In this document: positions 28,129-37,268 of the stretch, piece after piece
Position numbering within the stretch: position 1 is the stretch's first letter
Layout: each line of letters opens with the position of its first letter
Translations under genes and position numbers: made by a program
The notes under the pieces: model-generated
Told to the model about the DNA's origin: nothing
The model's database searches: none
The model's input: only the letters and a program-made list of their open reading frames with translations
Source: Bacteroidota bacterium
GTDB lineage: Bacteria > Bacteroidota > Bacteroidia > Bacteroidales > UBA12481
NCBI GenBank assembly: GCA_018669475.1
Contig: JABHCC010000124.1
Coordinates: 101,362-165,361, forward strand
DNA: 64,000 bases
Direction of reading: 5' to 3'

Positions 28129-29628
28129 TTAGTATAGGTACCTGTGACAATCTGAGCATAGCATTTCTTTCCAGTCTTCTCCGATGTCAACAGGATGCTC
28201 AAATTCTAATGATTCATTAAAACGTGCGGCTACACCTTGACCTTCAGGTCCCTGCATTAGAATAGTGTGACATAGATTGCAATCTTTAGAAATGACTAAA
28301 CCTTCGGATGAGGAATGCCTGTCGTTATGGCATCTGAAACATCCATTATATTCCATATGACCTATCTGGTCAGGATAAGCATCCCAACTGGCTTTCATTT
28401 CTGGAAAGATGTTTTTCGAATAGCCGTCCTTTAAACCCAGTATGGCCTGATCAATATGAAGCTTACGCGTTTCTATAAGCTCAGGATAGTAATCAGCATA
28501 ATATTCATATACACCGGCCTCAATTGTGCTGTCTGCCTCTTCTCTTGTTTCATATGTTTGGGCAAATATATCCATTGCAATAGCTTTAATCCCTGGCAAA
28601 GTTTTAGGAATTGCACCTGAGGCCATGCCATTATCAACGAAGTTTTGCGGTACATTATAATTGTGCGACGGACGATTGTGACAATCCATGCAATCCATTG
28701 TTCTGAGTTCATCCAAAGGAACATCTGCTATCTCTATACCAGCTTCTTCATCCACAAAAATAGTAGTATCGCCCGTGGCCAAATTAACATATCTTACATA
28801 GGGTAGTGTTTCACGATCCTCGTTTTGATCCCAGTATTGAACAATAACATCTTTGTGAATATGTCGGTGTATACCTTCACTGTTGCCCAAAGCAGAATGT
28901 GAGGCACCAATTTTCATCCGTAGGTCGATATTCCATTCCGTATTTTCATCATCCGTCAGGAAATGTTTTTCTCTCACGAGGGCGTGAGAATAGAATTTCT
29001 CTGGCCAGTGGCATTGTTCGCAGGTAACCCTGGCCGGACGTAAATCACGTATTGGTGTAGGGATAGGGTGGGGGTAATCATTCTTGATCACTGCAATAAC
29101 CTGTCTTAAACCAGATAGTTTGGACTTGACATACCAGTCTGCACCAGGTCCAACATGACACTCGGCACAAGTAACATTTGCGTGGGCTGAGTTTTGATAT
29201 GCCACATATTCTGGTTCCATAACCTTATGACACATCTTACCGCAGAATTCGACAGATTCAGTATAATGGAAAGCTTCGTAACTGCCTATTCCGCTTAGAA
29301 ATAAGAATAAGACTGTTCTGATTGTAAATACGATAGCAGCATTTCGGTGCCTTTTGTCAGAAAAATTGATAATCCAGATATTTTGATCAGAAACCCGATT
29401 AGGATCCTTAAGCTTTCTTCTTTTCGCAAGCATCCCAATGGGAATCAGAATCAATCCAATTATCAAAAAAACAGGAAGAATTATAAAGGTGAATAGACCG
29501 AGGTAATTACTGCTTTGTTCATAAAGCAAACTCAGCAGAGAAAAGAAAACGATCATCAAAACACTAATAACAGCCAAAATACTGCCAATGAACGACAGTC
29601 GGTTATTCAAAGTTTCAGGTAACTTCAT
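28129..29628 (-). CDS. NapC/NirT-like seven-haem membrane cytochrome c
   Basis: A 499-residue protein with three N-terminal membrane helices (about 13-35, 42-68, 96-118) followed by a large periplasmic multihaem domain. Haem sites in order: CGKMCH (a CX3CH variant, followed by KVM like the NrfH/NapC haem 1 Met), CAECH, CEQCH, CMDCH, CFRCH, CNLCH and CSDCH, the last five residues from the C-terminus. Single-helix NapC/NrfH proteins hold four haems and pass electrons from quinol to periplasmic reductases; this version is larger and has extra helices. No nrfA, napA or other terminal reductase gene is adjacent, so its partner is unknown. It lies 9 kb from the nar operon on the other strand. Confidence 0.85.
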   Translation of the reverse strand: MKLPETLNNRLSFIGSILAVISVLMIVFFSLLSLLYEQSSNYLGLFTFIILPVFLIIGLILIPIGMLAKRRKLKDPNRVSDQNIWIINFSDKRHRNAAIVFTIRTVLFLFLSGIGSYEAFHYTESVEFCGKMCHKVMEPEYVAYQNSAHANVTCAECHVGPGADWYVKSKLSGLRQVIAVIKNDYPHPIPTPIRDLRPARVTCEQCHWPEKFYSHALVREKHFLTDDENTEWNIDLRMKIGASHSALGNSEGIHRHIHKDVIVQYWDQNEDRETLPYVRYVNLATGDTTIFVDEEAGIEIADVPLDELRTMDCMDCHNRPSHNYNVPQNFVDNGMASGAIPKTLPGIKAIAMDIFAQTYETREEADSTIEAGVYEYYADYYPELIETRKLHIDQAILGLKDGYSKNIFPEMKASWDAYPDQIGHMEYNGCFRCHNDRHSSSEGLVISKDCNLCHTILMQGPEGQGVAARFNESLEFEHPVDIGEDWKEMLCSDCHRYLY

Positions 29629-29730
29629 AGTTTATCATTTTGCCCCGAATTTATTGTTTTATTGCCAATAAATCAACACATTACAAGAAACATAAATAAC
29701 ACTGATGTTTGAAAAATAACAGTGGATTTT

Positions 29731-31365
29731 TTACTCTTTGATAACCAACTTGTTCCTGTAATCCCCTATTAACTCATTTCGAACATTGCCTCCCGGGGTA
29801 ACTTCAATCGGGGCAACATTGAGTTTAAGAATTTCTCCATTGAATTCAATTTCTTCTAAGCGTTCTGTTTCCAAAGTGGTACCTGCTTTTCTCATGAAAG
29901 GGAACAGATCCTCACCAACAGCAATGCTCATATCAGTTACCATTTCGTCCCAGCTTAAACGATGATCAGGATCTGACTTCCAACGTGTATGCTGAACATA
30001 TTTCCATCTTGGATACCAGGTTGGACCGTATCTGTCATCAAGCTTTTGCCATATATACCAGGTCTTGGTCCAGTCTTTGCCTTTTCCCCAGTTTTTGTTC
30101 AAAGCCTCATTTTCATATTCTGTTGCCAGGTCAAGACCATTACCTTCAGGATCCCACTCAAACATTGAATTGCAATTTCTGTTTGACATTTCCAGGTCAG
30201 AGGATCTGAAAAGGGCATTGACTTTTCCCTGGTACCAGCCCGCATGAGCTTCGCCACGATTAGGGATGGGTGCATTTCCGGCAACTTCGCCATCATCATT
30301 CGTTGGTCCATGCATTGTGTGTGCCAGTTCATGTCCGAAAATGGAAAGAATACCATGAGGGTTGAGGCTGATAATCCCATTTTCTTTCGGACGATAGGCG
30401 TTCACTGCCCATCCACCACCATTTCCAGCACATAGAATAAGGTACATGGGTTCAGCAGTTGGTTTTGAAGGTAATCGTTCCTGGATAAATTGCTGGGCTT
30501 TGGGAATATCAACATTGACGGTTTTCAACAGCTCTTCTTTTTGATTAGCAGCCCAGTAAAAGACGATATTATTAAAGTTATCTTCCAGTTCAGGATAGAT
30601 CCCGCCACCACCCCACATGGGTTCAGGTAAACGAGGTTCATCTTTCATTGCTTTTTGATCATCAATCAGCCATTCCAATACTTTTTTCAACTCAAGATCT
30701 ACAGAGTCTTTTTGCTCTTGATTAGCACGGCCGGGGTATCTCAGATCAGATGTGGATTCAGAAAACCATACACGCCCCTTTTCAATATCCATCTTATTTT
30801 CATCACTAGTTTCCTGTTCAGTACTGATGATATCCGTGATTTGCCTGCAGGCTGATTTTCCCTGAACCAATAAACCACCACCCGCTTTAACCCATTCAAG
30901 TAATGCAAGCAATTCTTCTTCTGTATATATTTGAGAATCAGCACTATTTTGTCCTGTAATAATAAGCTGGAATTCCGGATTTGGCATCCAGACGAAGGGA
31001 TGAACTTTATTTACTGTATCATAAACCATACGAATACGGCTTTCTCCCTTTGGATCAAGTACTGTATTTATGCTGGCATGACTACCAACAGAGCGATATC
31101 CGATATGATTGAGTTGCTTAGGGAGGGTCCAGAGAGTAGTGAAATTACACTCATGGGCCATGTCAATTAATACATTGTAACCTTTGTCAGCACCAAGCTC
31201 TTGTTCAGGAAGGGGGTATTGCTTAAGCACTTCTGAAGGCAGAGTTTTACCCGATGTCCAGTATTCAGTTATTTGCTCGTCGCTCCATTCTGGCATTTGG
31301 GAACATGAGAATAAGAAGAATGGGAGAATCAGAAGAAAGGTCTGGGAGATTTGCTTGGTTTTCAT
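29731..31365 (-). CDS. Lipoprotein gluzincin metallopeptidase, M60-like
   Basis: A 544-residue surface or periplasmic lipoprotein. The start at 31365 (MKTKQISQTFLLILPFF) places the lipobox cysteine at residue 21 (FLFSC); an in-frame ATG at 31428 would prepend 21 residues and spoil the signal peptide. The N-terminal part (about 60-180) looks like a GATase/ThuA-type Rossmann domain (LLEWVKAGGGLLVQG). The C-terminal part has the zinc motif HELAH (345-349) in IFGHELAHTMHG, with a likely third ligand Glu in RGEAHAG about 25 residues on. This spacing fits M60/enhancin-like peptidases, several of which cleave mucin-type glycoproteins. Family assignment is by motif only. Confidence 0.7.
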   Translation of the reverse strand: MKTKQISQTFLLILPFFLFSCSQMPEWSDEQITEYWTSGKTLPSEVLKQYPLPEQELGADKGYNVLIDMAHECNFTTLWTLPKQLNHIGYRSVGSHASINTVLDPKGESRIRMVYDTVNKVHPFVWMPNPEFQLIITGQNSADSQIYTEEELLALLEWVKAGGGLLVQGKSACRQITDIISTEQETSDENKMDIEKGRVWFSESTSDLRYPGRANQEQKDSVDLELKKVLEWLIDDQKAMKDEPRLPEPMWGGGGIYPELEDNFNNIVFYWAANQKEELLKTVNVDIPKAQQFIQERLPSKPTAEPMYLILCAGNGGGWAVNAYRPKENGIISLNPHGILSIFGHELAHTMHGPTNDDGEVAGNAPIPNRGEAHAGWYQGKVNALFRSSDLEMSNRNCNSMFEWDPEGNGLDLATEYENEALNKNWGKGKDWTKTWYIWQKLDDRYGPTWYPRWKYVQHTRWKSDPDHRLSWDEMVTDMSIAVGEDLFPFMRKAGTTLETERLEEIEFNGEILKLNVAPIEVTPGGNVRNELIGDYRNKLVIKE

Positions 31366-31475
31366 ATTTCTTAGAGTTTCGTAAATGTAGTAAATAATTA
31401 TACGTCCGAAATTAAGTGTCATAAGCATCTGTCAGGTACTACAAAAGCTCAATCACGAAGAATTATTGATGATAG

Positions 31476-32084
31476 CTAAAAAGAAATTTCTAATTGTTCA
31501 TCCAATAATCGAAAACTCTTCCTGTGATGATCTGTTATGCCAAATTTTTGAATACCGGCCCGATGTTCTTTTGTCGGATATCCTTTGTTTTTATTCCAGG
31601 AGTAAACCGGATAATCAAGATGAATCTTTTGCATATAGTCGTCCCGGTGTGTCTTTGCCAAAACTGATGCTGCGGCTATTGAGCTGAATCTTCCGTCACC
31701 TTTTATCTCACAAGAGTGTGGAATATTCTGATAAGGTTTGAATCTATGTCCGTCAATCAATAAAAAATCAGCTTGCACCTCAAGTAATTCTACCGCTTTC
31801 TGCATTGCCAGAATGGAAGCATTGAGAATGTTAATCTCATCAATTTTCTTCTGGCTTACTTCAGCAACAGCCCATGAAACAGCCTCTTTCTCAATATATT
31901 TCCGAAGGGTTATCCGTTTTTTCTCTGAAAGCTTCTTTGAATCATCCAGGAGTGGATGAAAGAAACCATCCGGCAGGATAACAGCCGCAGCAAAAACCGG
32001 ACCGGCCAGACAACCTCTTCCGGCTTCATCACAGCCAGCTTCAATACGATCAGCCTGCAAATATGGCAGTAATTTAGGTTTCAT
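31476..32084 (-). CDS. rnhB: Ribonuclease HII
   Basis: A 202-residue enzyme that removes ribonucleotides embedded in DNA. The family start motif CDEAGRGCLAGPVFAA gives D19 and E20. A further catalytic Asp lies in LLIDGHRF (near 109), and the typical SIAAASVLAKTHRDDYM follows (SVLAK-x-xRD motif). Length is normal. The start overlaps the end of the upstream glycosyltransferase gene by 11 bases, indicating coupling. Confidence 0.95.
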   Translation of the reverse strand: MKPKLLPYLQADRIEAGCDEAGRGCLAGPVFAAAVILPDGFFHPLLDDSKKLSEKKRITLRKYIEKEAVSWAVAEVSQKKIDEINILNASILAMQKAVELLEVQADFLLIDGHRFKPYQNIPHSCEIKGDGRFSSIAAASVLAKTHRDDYMQKIHLDYPVYSWNKNKGYPTKEHRAGIQKFGITDHHRKSFRLLDEQLEISF

Positions 32085-33348
32085 TCTTCAAAACAATATC
32101 TTGAATGACCTTCTCCAGACATGCCCAAACATTAGATGCGGTTTTGTCCCATGTAAAATGGTCTTTTCGTTTGATGCCTCGTTCAATCATTTCCTGCCGG
32201 ATGTTAGGATTGCCAGCCAGTTTCTCCATCTGGTCAGATATTTCTTCAATCGACCCCGGGTGGGCATACAAAACAGCATCTCCGCCAACTTCAGGAAGAG
32301 ATGTTTCAGTCGATGTTAAAACAGGTACACCAGCATACATGGCCTCAACAACCGGAATCCCAAATCCTTCGAACCAGGGAACGAAGGTGAGGGCAAGAGC
32401 CGAACCCAGAATATCACGGAGTTCATCCTGATCCAGTCGGCCGAGAAAAACAGGTTCATTATACTTAGCCTTTAAAGTATCTTGCAGAGGATCAGTTGAA
32501 TGGGCCAAAGTGTTCTGGGCCTTTCCCGGTCCTCCTGGAGCGGTGCATGCACAGCCAAGATTTAATGTTCCAACATTACCATTTTGTTGTGCATGATCAG
32601 AACCAGTCTGACTACCCTTTTTTTTCCACATGGAAGCTCCCACAACCACTAACTTAATACTGGAGCCGGTTTTTTGGATGAAACTTTTATAAGCCAGAAT
32701 CAGGTTTTCAAGGTTTTTTCTTGGATGGATGGATCCGATGAAGAGAAAGTAATCATCTCCTTCTGTATACCTTTGTTTAACTGAACTTTTTGTTTTATTG
32801 TCAAGAACCTGATACTTTTCATTTGCCCCATTATACACTACGTGAATCAGGTTTTTGGCAACCTTGTAGGTGTTATGAATATCTTCTTTTGAGTATTCAG
32901 ATACAGTGCAAATCCGATCAGCCTTTCTTGCATAGCGCGGAAAGAAGTAATTATAATATTGACGAGTCCAGAAAGGAAGATCTTTTGGTCGGTGAGCAAA
33001 ATTTATATCATGAATAACAGGAACAGATGGTATCTGAGATTTGAGGGACAGGTATCCATCCGGAGAGAAGAATAAATCAGCCTTGATGCGTTTTAAAATT
33101 GTAGGCAGGCGCCATTCGAACCACAAATACCAGAGCAGAGGATGACGAGTTGCCGGTCCTGCTACAATTGCCTTCACATTATCTCCAAAAATGAAATCAT
33201 CATCATATTGGCGATCAAAAATGAAATAGAAGTTGTGTTCCGGGTGGTTTTCTGTAATTCTTTTCAGGGATTCAAACATGAACCAGCCGATTCCTTCCAG
33301 CTTCCCTTTTTGTAGTAATCGACAATTTACAGCAATGTTCATGTTCAT
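32074..33348 (-). CDS. Glycosyltransferase family 4 protein with an internal insertion
   Basis: A 424-residue GT-B fold glycosyltransferase, cytoplasmic, transferring a sugar from a nucleotide donor to an unknown acceptor. N-terminal domain: GIGWFMFESLKR. C-terminal domain: DYFLFIGSIHPRKNLENLI (near 199-217) and the donor-binding EX7E motif in EGFGIPVVEAMYAG (near 327-340). Between the VVVGASMW strand and the FLGRLDQDEL segment lie about 42 extra residues (around 244-285), rich in Gly, Ser, Gln and Asn, containing GCACTAPGGPGK. Such an insert is not expected at this place in the fold. Start at 33348, or at the second Met (33342). Overlaps rnhB by 11 bases. Confidence 0.88.
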   Translation of the reverse strand: MNMNIAVNCRLLQKGKLEGIGWFMFESLKRITENHPEHNFYFIFDRQYDDDFIFGDNVKAIVAGPATRHPLLWYLWFEWRLPTILKRIKADLFFSPDGYLSLKSQIPSVPVIHDINFAHRPKDLPFWTRQYYNYFFPRYARKADRICTVSEYSKEDIHNTYKVAKNLIHVVYNGANEKYQVLDNKTKSSVKQRYTEGDDYFLFIGSIHPRKNLENLILAYKSFIQKTGSSIKLVVVGASMWKKKGSQTGSDHAQQNGNVGTLNLGCACTAPGGPGKAQNTLAHSTDPLQDTLKAKYNEPVFLGRLDQDELRDILGSALALTFVPWFEGFGIPVVEAMYAGVPVLTSTETSLPEVGGDAVLYAHPGSIEEISDQMEKLAGNPNIRQEMIERGIKRKDHFTWDKTASNVWACLEKVIQDIVLKNET

Positions 33349-33405
33349 TTTAATTCATCCCAGGCCAATGTGGTCGTAAAATTAACAATGAATACCTAAT
33401 TTTAT

Positions 33406-33413
33406 TACTTTTG
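33406..33413 (+). promoter_or_regulatory. -7 promoter box of the flippase gene
   Basis: TACTTTTG matches TAnnTTTG, 55 bases before the TTG start at 33468 and 32 before an ATG at 33445 in another frame. Confidence 0.4.
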
Positions 33414-33467
33414 GAGACTTTAAGTGCCGGATAGCCGGCTGCTAATGGGGAACAAAACGATAAAAAC

Positions 33468-34961
33468 TTGAGGCGAAAGTTTGTAACCAATCTGGTTCTG
33501 ATCATACTTCTTAATTTGCTGATCAAGCCTTTGTGGATATTTGGAATCGATGTGACGGTTCAGAATATTACTGGTAAAGAAGTTTTCGGGATGTATGGAG
33601 TTCTTCTGAATCTCTCATTCCTCTTGAATATTCTGCTTGATCTGGGAATCACAAATTATAACAATCGAAATATATCCCAAAACCACCAATTACTGAGGAA
33701 GTATTTTGCCAATATTGTTGTCCTGAAGTTCTTATTGGCTGGGGTTTATGCTATTATTGTATTCGCTGTTGCCGGGATTCTGAGATATGACAGTCACAGA
33801 TTTTATATACTTGCTTTCTTGGTCTTCAACCAGTTTCTAACCTCATTCACTCTTTATTTGCGGTCAAATATTGCAGGAATGCAGATGCATACTGTTAATT
33901 CCCTGGTGTCGGTATTGGATCGATCATTGATGATAATTTTTTGTGCGGTTCTGATTTGGGGTAATTTTAGTCAGCAAAGCTTTCAGATTGAATGGTTTGT
34001 CTATGCACAGACTGCAGCATATGCCGTCACCATGTTGATCTGTTTTGCAATTGTTTTAAGAAAGTCAAGATTTCCACGATTCCGTTATGATCGCTTGTTC
34101 TTCATGGTTGTACTGCGGAAATCATTTCCATATGCATTGCTCGTATTGCTGATGTCAATTTATACCAGGATGGATATGGTAATAATTGATCGTCTCCTGC
34201 ATGCCAACGGTGAGGCACAGGTGGGCATTTATATCCATGGATTCAGGATGTTTGATGCTGCTTACCAATTTGCTCTCCTTTTTGCAGTATTGCTTTTACC
34301 GATGTTTGCTAAAATGATTTCTGAGAAGCAAAGAGTCAATGATTTAGTGAGACTATCATCCTTGCTTTTGTTTATTCCTTCAATTGCTTTGGCTATTGTT
34401 TGTATGTTTTATCGTGAAGACCTGATGTTCTTTATGTATTATAAGGATGAAGTTTTAATGACGCCAACACTAGTTTCAGATCTGAATGCATCGGCCTCCC
34501 TGTTTGGAGTTATAATGTTTGCTTTCCTGGGTATGGCCGGAACGATAATTTACGGCACCCTTTTAACAGCTAACGGGAGTTTAAAAGAGCTGAATATTAC
34601 CTCAGGTTTTGCAGTTTTGATCAATTTGGTGCTGAATTTTATCTTAGTACCAAAGTACATGGCTTTTGGCGCAGCAATCAGCGCTTTATGTACTCAGGTA
34701 TTTGTTGGACTAAGCCAATATATCATTGTGGCTCGGAAATTTAAATTGGGATTTGATCCCGGGCTCATTTTTAAAGTTGTTGTCTATATTGCTGGAGTTT
34801 TTGCTTTAGGACTAGGTTCGACACAAATCCAGGCAGACTGGTTTATTCGCTTTGTTGGTGTAATCGCAGCCTCAGTAATATTTGCTATGGCTCTGAATAT
34901 TATTGACCTGCGGGCAATGTTTAAATTAATTAGAAATGGTGAAGAAGCTGCAAAAGTGTAA
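33468..34961 (+). CDS. Polysaccharide flippase (Wzx/MATE-like)
   Basis: A 497-residue protein with about 14 membrane helices of the oligosaccharide flippase superfamily, with LIKPLWIFGIDVTVQ and GEVFGMYGVLLNLSF-type segments near the N-terminus and RMDMVIIDRLL in the middle. It would move lipid-linked glycans across the inner membrane. The frame begins at a TTG (33468). An ATG at 33445 reads MGNKTIKT then TGA, one base out of frame with the flippase; a single extra A in the AAAAA run at 33462-33466 would join them into a natural-looking start. So either TTG is used, or there is a frameshift or base-calling error. Divergent from the glycosyltransferase gene, likely functionally related. Confidence 0.85.
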   Translation: MRRKFVTNLVLIILLNLLIKPLWIFGIDVTVQNITGKEVFGMYGVLLNLSFLLNILLDLGITNYNNRNISQNHQLLRKYFANIVVLKFLLAGVYAIIVFAVAGILRYDSHRFYILAFLVFNQFLTSFTLYLRSNIAGMQMHTVNSLVSVLDRSLMIIFCAVLIWGNFSQQSFQIEWFVYAQTAAYAVTMLICFAIVLRKSRFPRFRYDRLFFMVVLRKSFPYALLVLLMSIYTRMDMVIIDRLLHANGEAQVGIYIHGFRMFDAAYQFALLFAVLLLPMFAKMISEKQRVNDLVRLSSLLLFIPSIALAIVCMFYREDLMFFMYYKDEVLMTPTLVSDLNASASLFGVIMFAFLGMAGTIIYGTLLTANGSLKELNITSGFAVLINLVLNFILVPKYMAFGAAISALCTQVFVGLSQYIIVARKFKLGFDPGLIFKVVVYIAGVFALGLGSTQIQADWFIRFVGVIAASVIFAMALNIIDLRAMFKLIRNGEEAAKV

Positions 34962-34971
34962 CAATCAAATT

Positions 34972-34997
34972 GATTAGCCAGGTAATATTGGCTGATC
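34972..34997 (+). terminator. Hairpin after the flippase gene
   Basis: Nine-base arms GATTAGCCA and TGGCTGATC pair with one G-T wobble around an 8-base loop, 10 bases after the stop codon. No T-run follows, so termination is uncertain. Confidence 0.35.
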
Positions 34998-35015
34998 CTG
35001 ATAAGGCATAGGCAT

Positions 35016-35050
35016 TCTGAAAACTGAAAACTGACAACTGAAAACTGATT
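35016..35050 (+). repeat. Degenerate heptad array (ACTGAAA word)
   Basis: Units TCTGAAA, ACTGAAA, ACTGACA, ACTGAAA, ACTGATT, ending 3 bases before the start codon of the sugar transporter. Same word and same strand relation to the next gene as the array at 24870. Confidence 0.8.
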
Positions 35051-35053
35051 ACA

Positions 35054-36211
35054 ATGAGTAAAAAGAACTTCTACAAATCAACACCCATTTTCCTGGCATT
35101 TCTTTGCATGGGATTTGGTGATGCCGTTGGCCCTTTTGTTGGCCTGGCCAAAGACACCTTTGAGCTAAGCACTTTTGCTGCCACATTAATTCAATTTATT
35201 GGATTTACTATGTTTTTGCTCCTGTCAATACCAATGGGTATAGTGCAGGATCGCACCAGTCGCAAGGGAGTACTAAGACTTGGACTGCTGATAGCATTGA
35301 TTGGATTATTGATCCCAATTTTCAAAGGCCTCGAATCATATTCTTTATTTCTTATAACAATCATGTTTTTAGGTGGTGGAGCAGCAATTCTTCAGGTGTC
35401 AGGTAATCCTATTATGCGAGATGTGTCACCTGATGGTAAATTTGCACGTAATCTGACTCTCGGCCAGTTCATCAAGGCTATCGGTAGCCTTTCAGGGCCA
35501 ATTATTCCGGTTGTTGCAGCGCGATGGTTTGGTGTGGATTGGAGTATCATCTTCCCCATCTATTCTGTTGCATTGCTGATTACTTTGGCTTGGATTAGTT
35601 TTGTAAAAGTTGAAGAGAAAAAGGAGAAAGGCAACCAGCCAGCCAGTTTTAAATCAAGTTTTAAATTGCTTAATAATCGTTTTGTTGCCCTTATGGTTCT
35701 GGGTATTTTCATGTATGTTGGAGCTGAGCAATGTATGAGCTCGGGAATACCGCTATTACTTTCTGAGAAATATGGTATTGATATACAGAGTCTTGGTGTG
35801 GCAGGAACTGGCTTGTTTTTTCTGGCTCTTGTGATCGGACGTTTTTTTGGCGCACTTATTCTAAACTGGATTTCAGCAAGGAATTTCTTAATAATAACTG
35901 TTGTTCTTTCAATTATTGGAAGTGTGACCATCCTTTTGGGAGTGAAAATTCTGGCAATTGTATCAATCTTCTTCATCGGTTTGGGATTTGCCAATATTTT
36001 CCCCTTGATTTTTTCAATTACTGTTGACAAGATGCCTGAGCGCACAAATGAGTTGTCAGGATTGATGATCTCCGCAATTGTGGGTGGTGCAATTTTGCCA
36101 CTTATGATGGGTAAACTGGCTGATATTGGTGGAATCACATTGGGTTTGCTTGTTCCACTGATTGCTGTGTTGTACATTATGTATATTTCTCTCAAAATTA
36201 AAAAGGCTTAA
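35054..36211 (+). CDS. Sugar importer, major facilitator (FHS-type)
   Basis: A 385-residue inner-membrane protein with 12 helices. Segments such as GFGDAVGPFVGLAKDTF in helix 1 and GGGAAILQVSGNPIMRDVSP (near 111-130) resemble the FHS family of fucose, glucose, galactose and N-acetylglucosamine/proton symporters, where an LQV-x-x-NP motif is typical. Substrate cannot be read from the sequence. The next gene, a ROK kinase, starts 12 bases later, so the imported sugar is probably phosphorylated by it. Confidence 0.85.
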   Translation: MSKKNFYKSTPIFLAFLCMGFGDAVGPFVGLAKDTFELSTFAATLIQFIGFTMFLLLSIPMGIVQDRTSRKGVLRLGLLIALIGLLIPIFKGLESYSLFLITIMFLGGGAAILQVSGNPIMRDVSPDGKFARNLTLGQFIKAIGSLSGPIIPVVAARWFGVDWSIIFPIYSVALLITLAWISFVKVEEKKEKGNQPASFKSSFKLLNNRFVALMVLGIFMYVGAEQCMSSGIPLLLSEKYGIDIQSLGVAGTGLFFLALVIGRFFGALILNWISARNFLIITVVLSIIGSVTILLGVKILAIVSIFFIGLGFANIFPLIFSITVDKMPERTNELSGLMISAIVGGAILPLMMGKLADIGGITLGLLVPLIAVLYIMYISLKIKKA

Positions 36212-36223
36212 TAATAGATAGTT

Positions 36224-37180
36224 ATGACAGAAGTAACATTAGGAATCGATATTGGTGGAACTAATTCAGTTATTGGATTGGTGAATAAAGAAGGAGGGAT
36301 ATTAGCTCAAACGAAAGTTTCTACAGGTGATTTTCCGGAAGTGCCGGATTATGTGGATGCTGTATGTGCGGCTATTGACGGACTCATGGATCAGGCTGGT
36401 GATGTGGAGCTAAAGGGAATTGGGATTGGAGCACCCAACGGGAACTACTATAATGGAACCATAGAATATGCACCAAATTTGGTTTGGGATGGAATCGTGC
36501 CTCTGGTAGAATTATTTGGAGCCAGATACCCGGTGCCTGTGGTTGTAACGAATGATGCCAATGCTGCTGCTATGGGTGAAATGATTTACGGTGGAGCAAA
36601 GGGTATGAAAAACTTCATTGTTTTAACTCTTGGGACCGGACTGGGGAGTGGAATTGTGGTTAATGGTGATGTAGTTTATGGTCATACCGGATTTGCCGGT
36701 GAGATTGGACATACTATTGTTGAGCCATTTGGTAGGGATTGTGGTTGTGGCCGTGAAGGCTGCCTTGAGAATTATGTGTCAGCAACAGGTATTATCAGAA
36801 CAATTCAGGAGATATTTGCCGATCGGAGGGATGACAGCACACTGCGTCAGCTACCTCAGAGCGAGCTTACTTCAAAGGCCATTGCAGAGGCTGCACTGGA
36901 TGGAGACGATTTGGCAATCGAAGCTTTTGAGCGTACTGCTGAAACTCTGGCACTGTCAATTGTAAATTCAGTAGCCTTTTCTAGTCCGCAGGCAATTTTT
37001 CTTTTCGGAGGACTAGCTAATGCTGGTGATCTTATTTTTGAGCCCACCCGTAAGCATGTCAACGATATGATTCAGAATATTTTTGAAAATACTTTTGAAA
37101 TTCTGCCTTCCGGATTAAAGGAGTCAGATGCTGCGGTTCTGGGAGCCAGTGCACTGGCCTGGAACGAATTAGATAAGTAA
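36224..37180 (+). CDS. ROK family sugar kinase (first copy)
   Basis: A 318-residue ROK kinase that phosphorylates a hexose or amino sugar using ATP. ATP phosphate loop DIGGTN (9-14), catalytic base D111 in TNDANAAA, the substrate motif E160-x2-H163 in GEIGHT, and the zinc site H163/C173/C175/C180 in DCGCGREGCLE are all intact. Possible substrates are glucose, mannose, N-acetylglucosamine or glucosamine. A second ROK kinase with very similar motif stretches (for example MVYGGAKGMKNFVV) lies at 41243, suggesting a local duplication with divergence. Confidence 0.93.
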   Translation: MTEVTLGIDIGGTNSVIGLVNKEGGILAQTKVSTGDFPEVPDYVDAVCAAIDGLMDQAGDVELKGIGIGAPNGNYYNGTIEYAPNLVWDGIVPLVELFGARYPVPVVVTNDANAAAMGEMIYGGAKGMKNFIVLTLGTGLGSGIVVNGDVVYGHTGFAGEIGHTIVEPFGRDCGCGREGCLENYVSATGIIRTIQEIFADRRDDSTLRQLPQSELTSKAIAEAALDGDDLAIEAFERTAETLALSIVNSVAFSSPQAIFLFGGLANAGDLIFEPTRKHVNDMIQNIFENTFEILPSGLKESDAAVLGASALAWNELDK

Positions 37181-37268
37181 TAAGAGCAGGAGTTCCGTTT
37201 ACCCTCAGCATATACGGGCCGATTCTCAAGTCGACCCATATTGTCTGATAGTAGAGCCACCAAAAATA

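Noticed and set aside
35560..36195. A 211-codon open frame on the minus strand
   Set aside because: Mirror of the sugar importer's hydrophobic codons in the opposite strand; no motif and no start signal.
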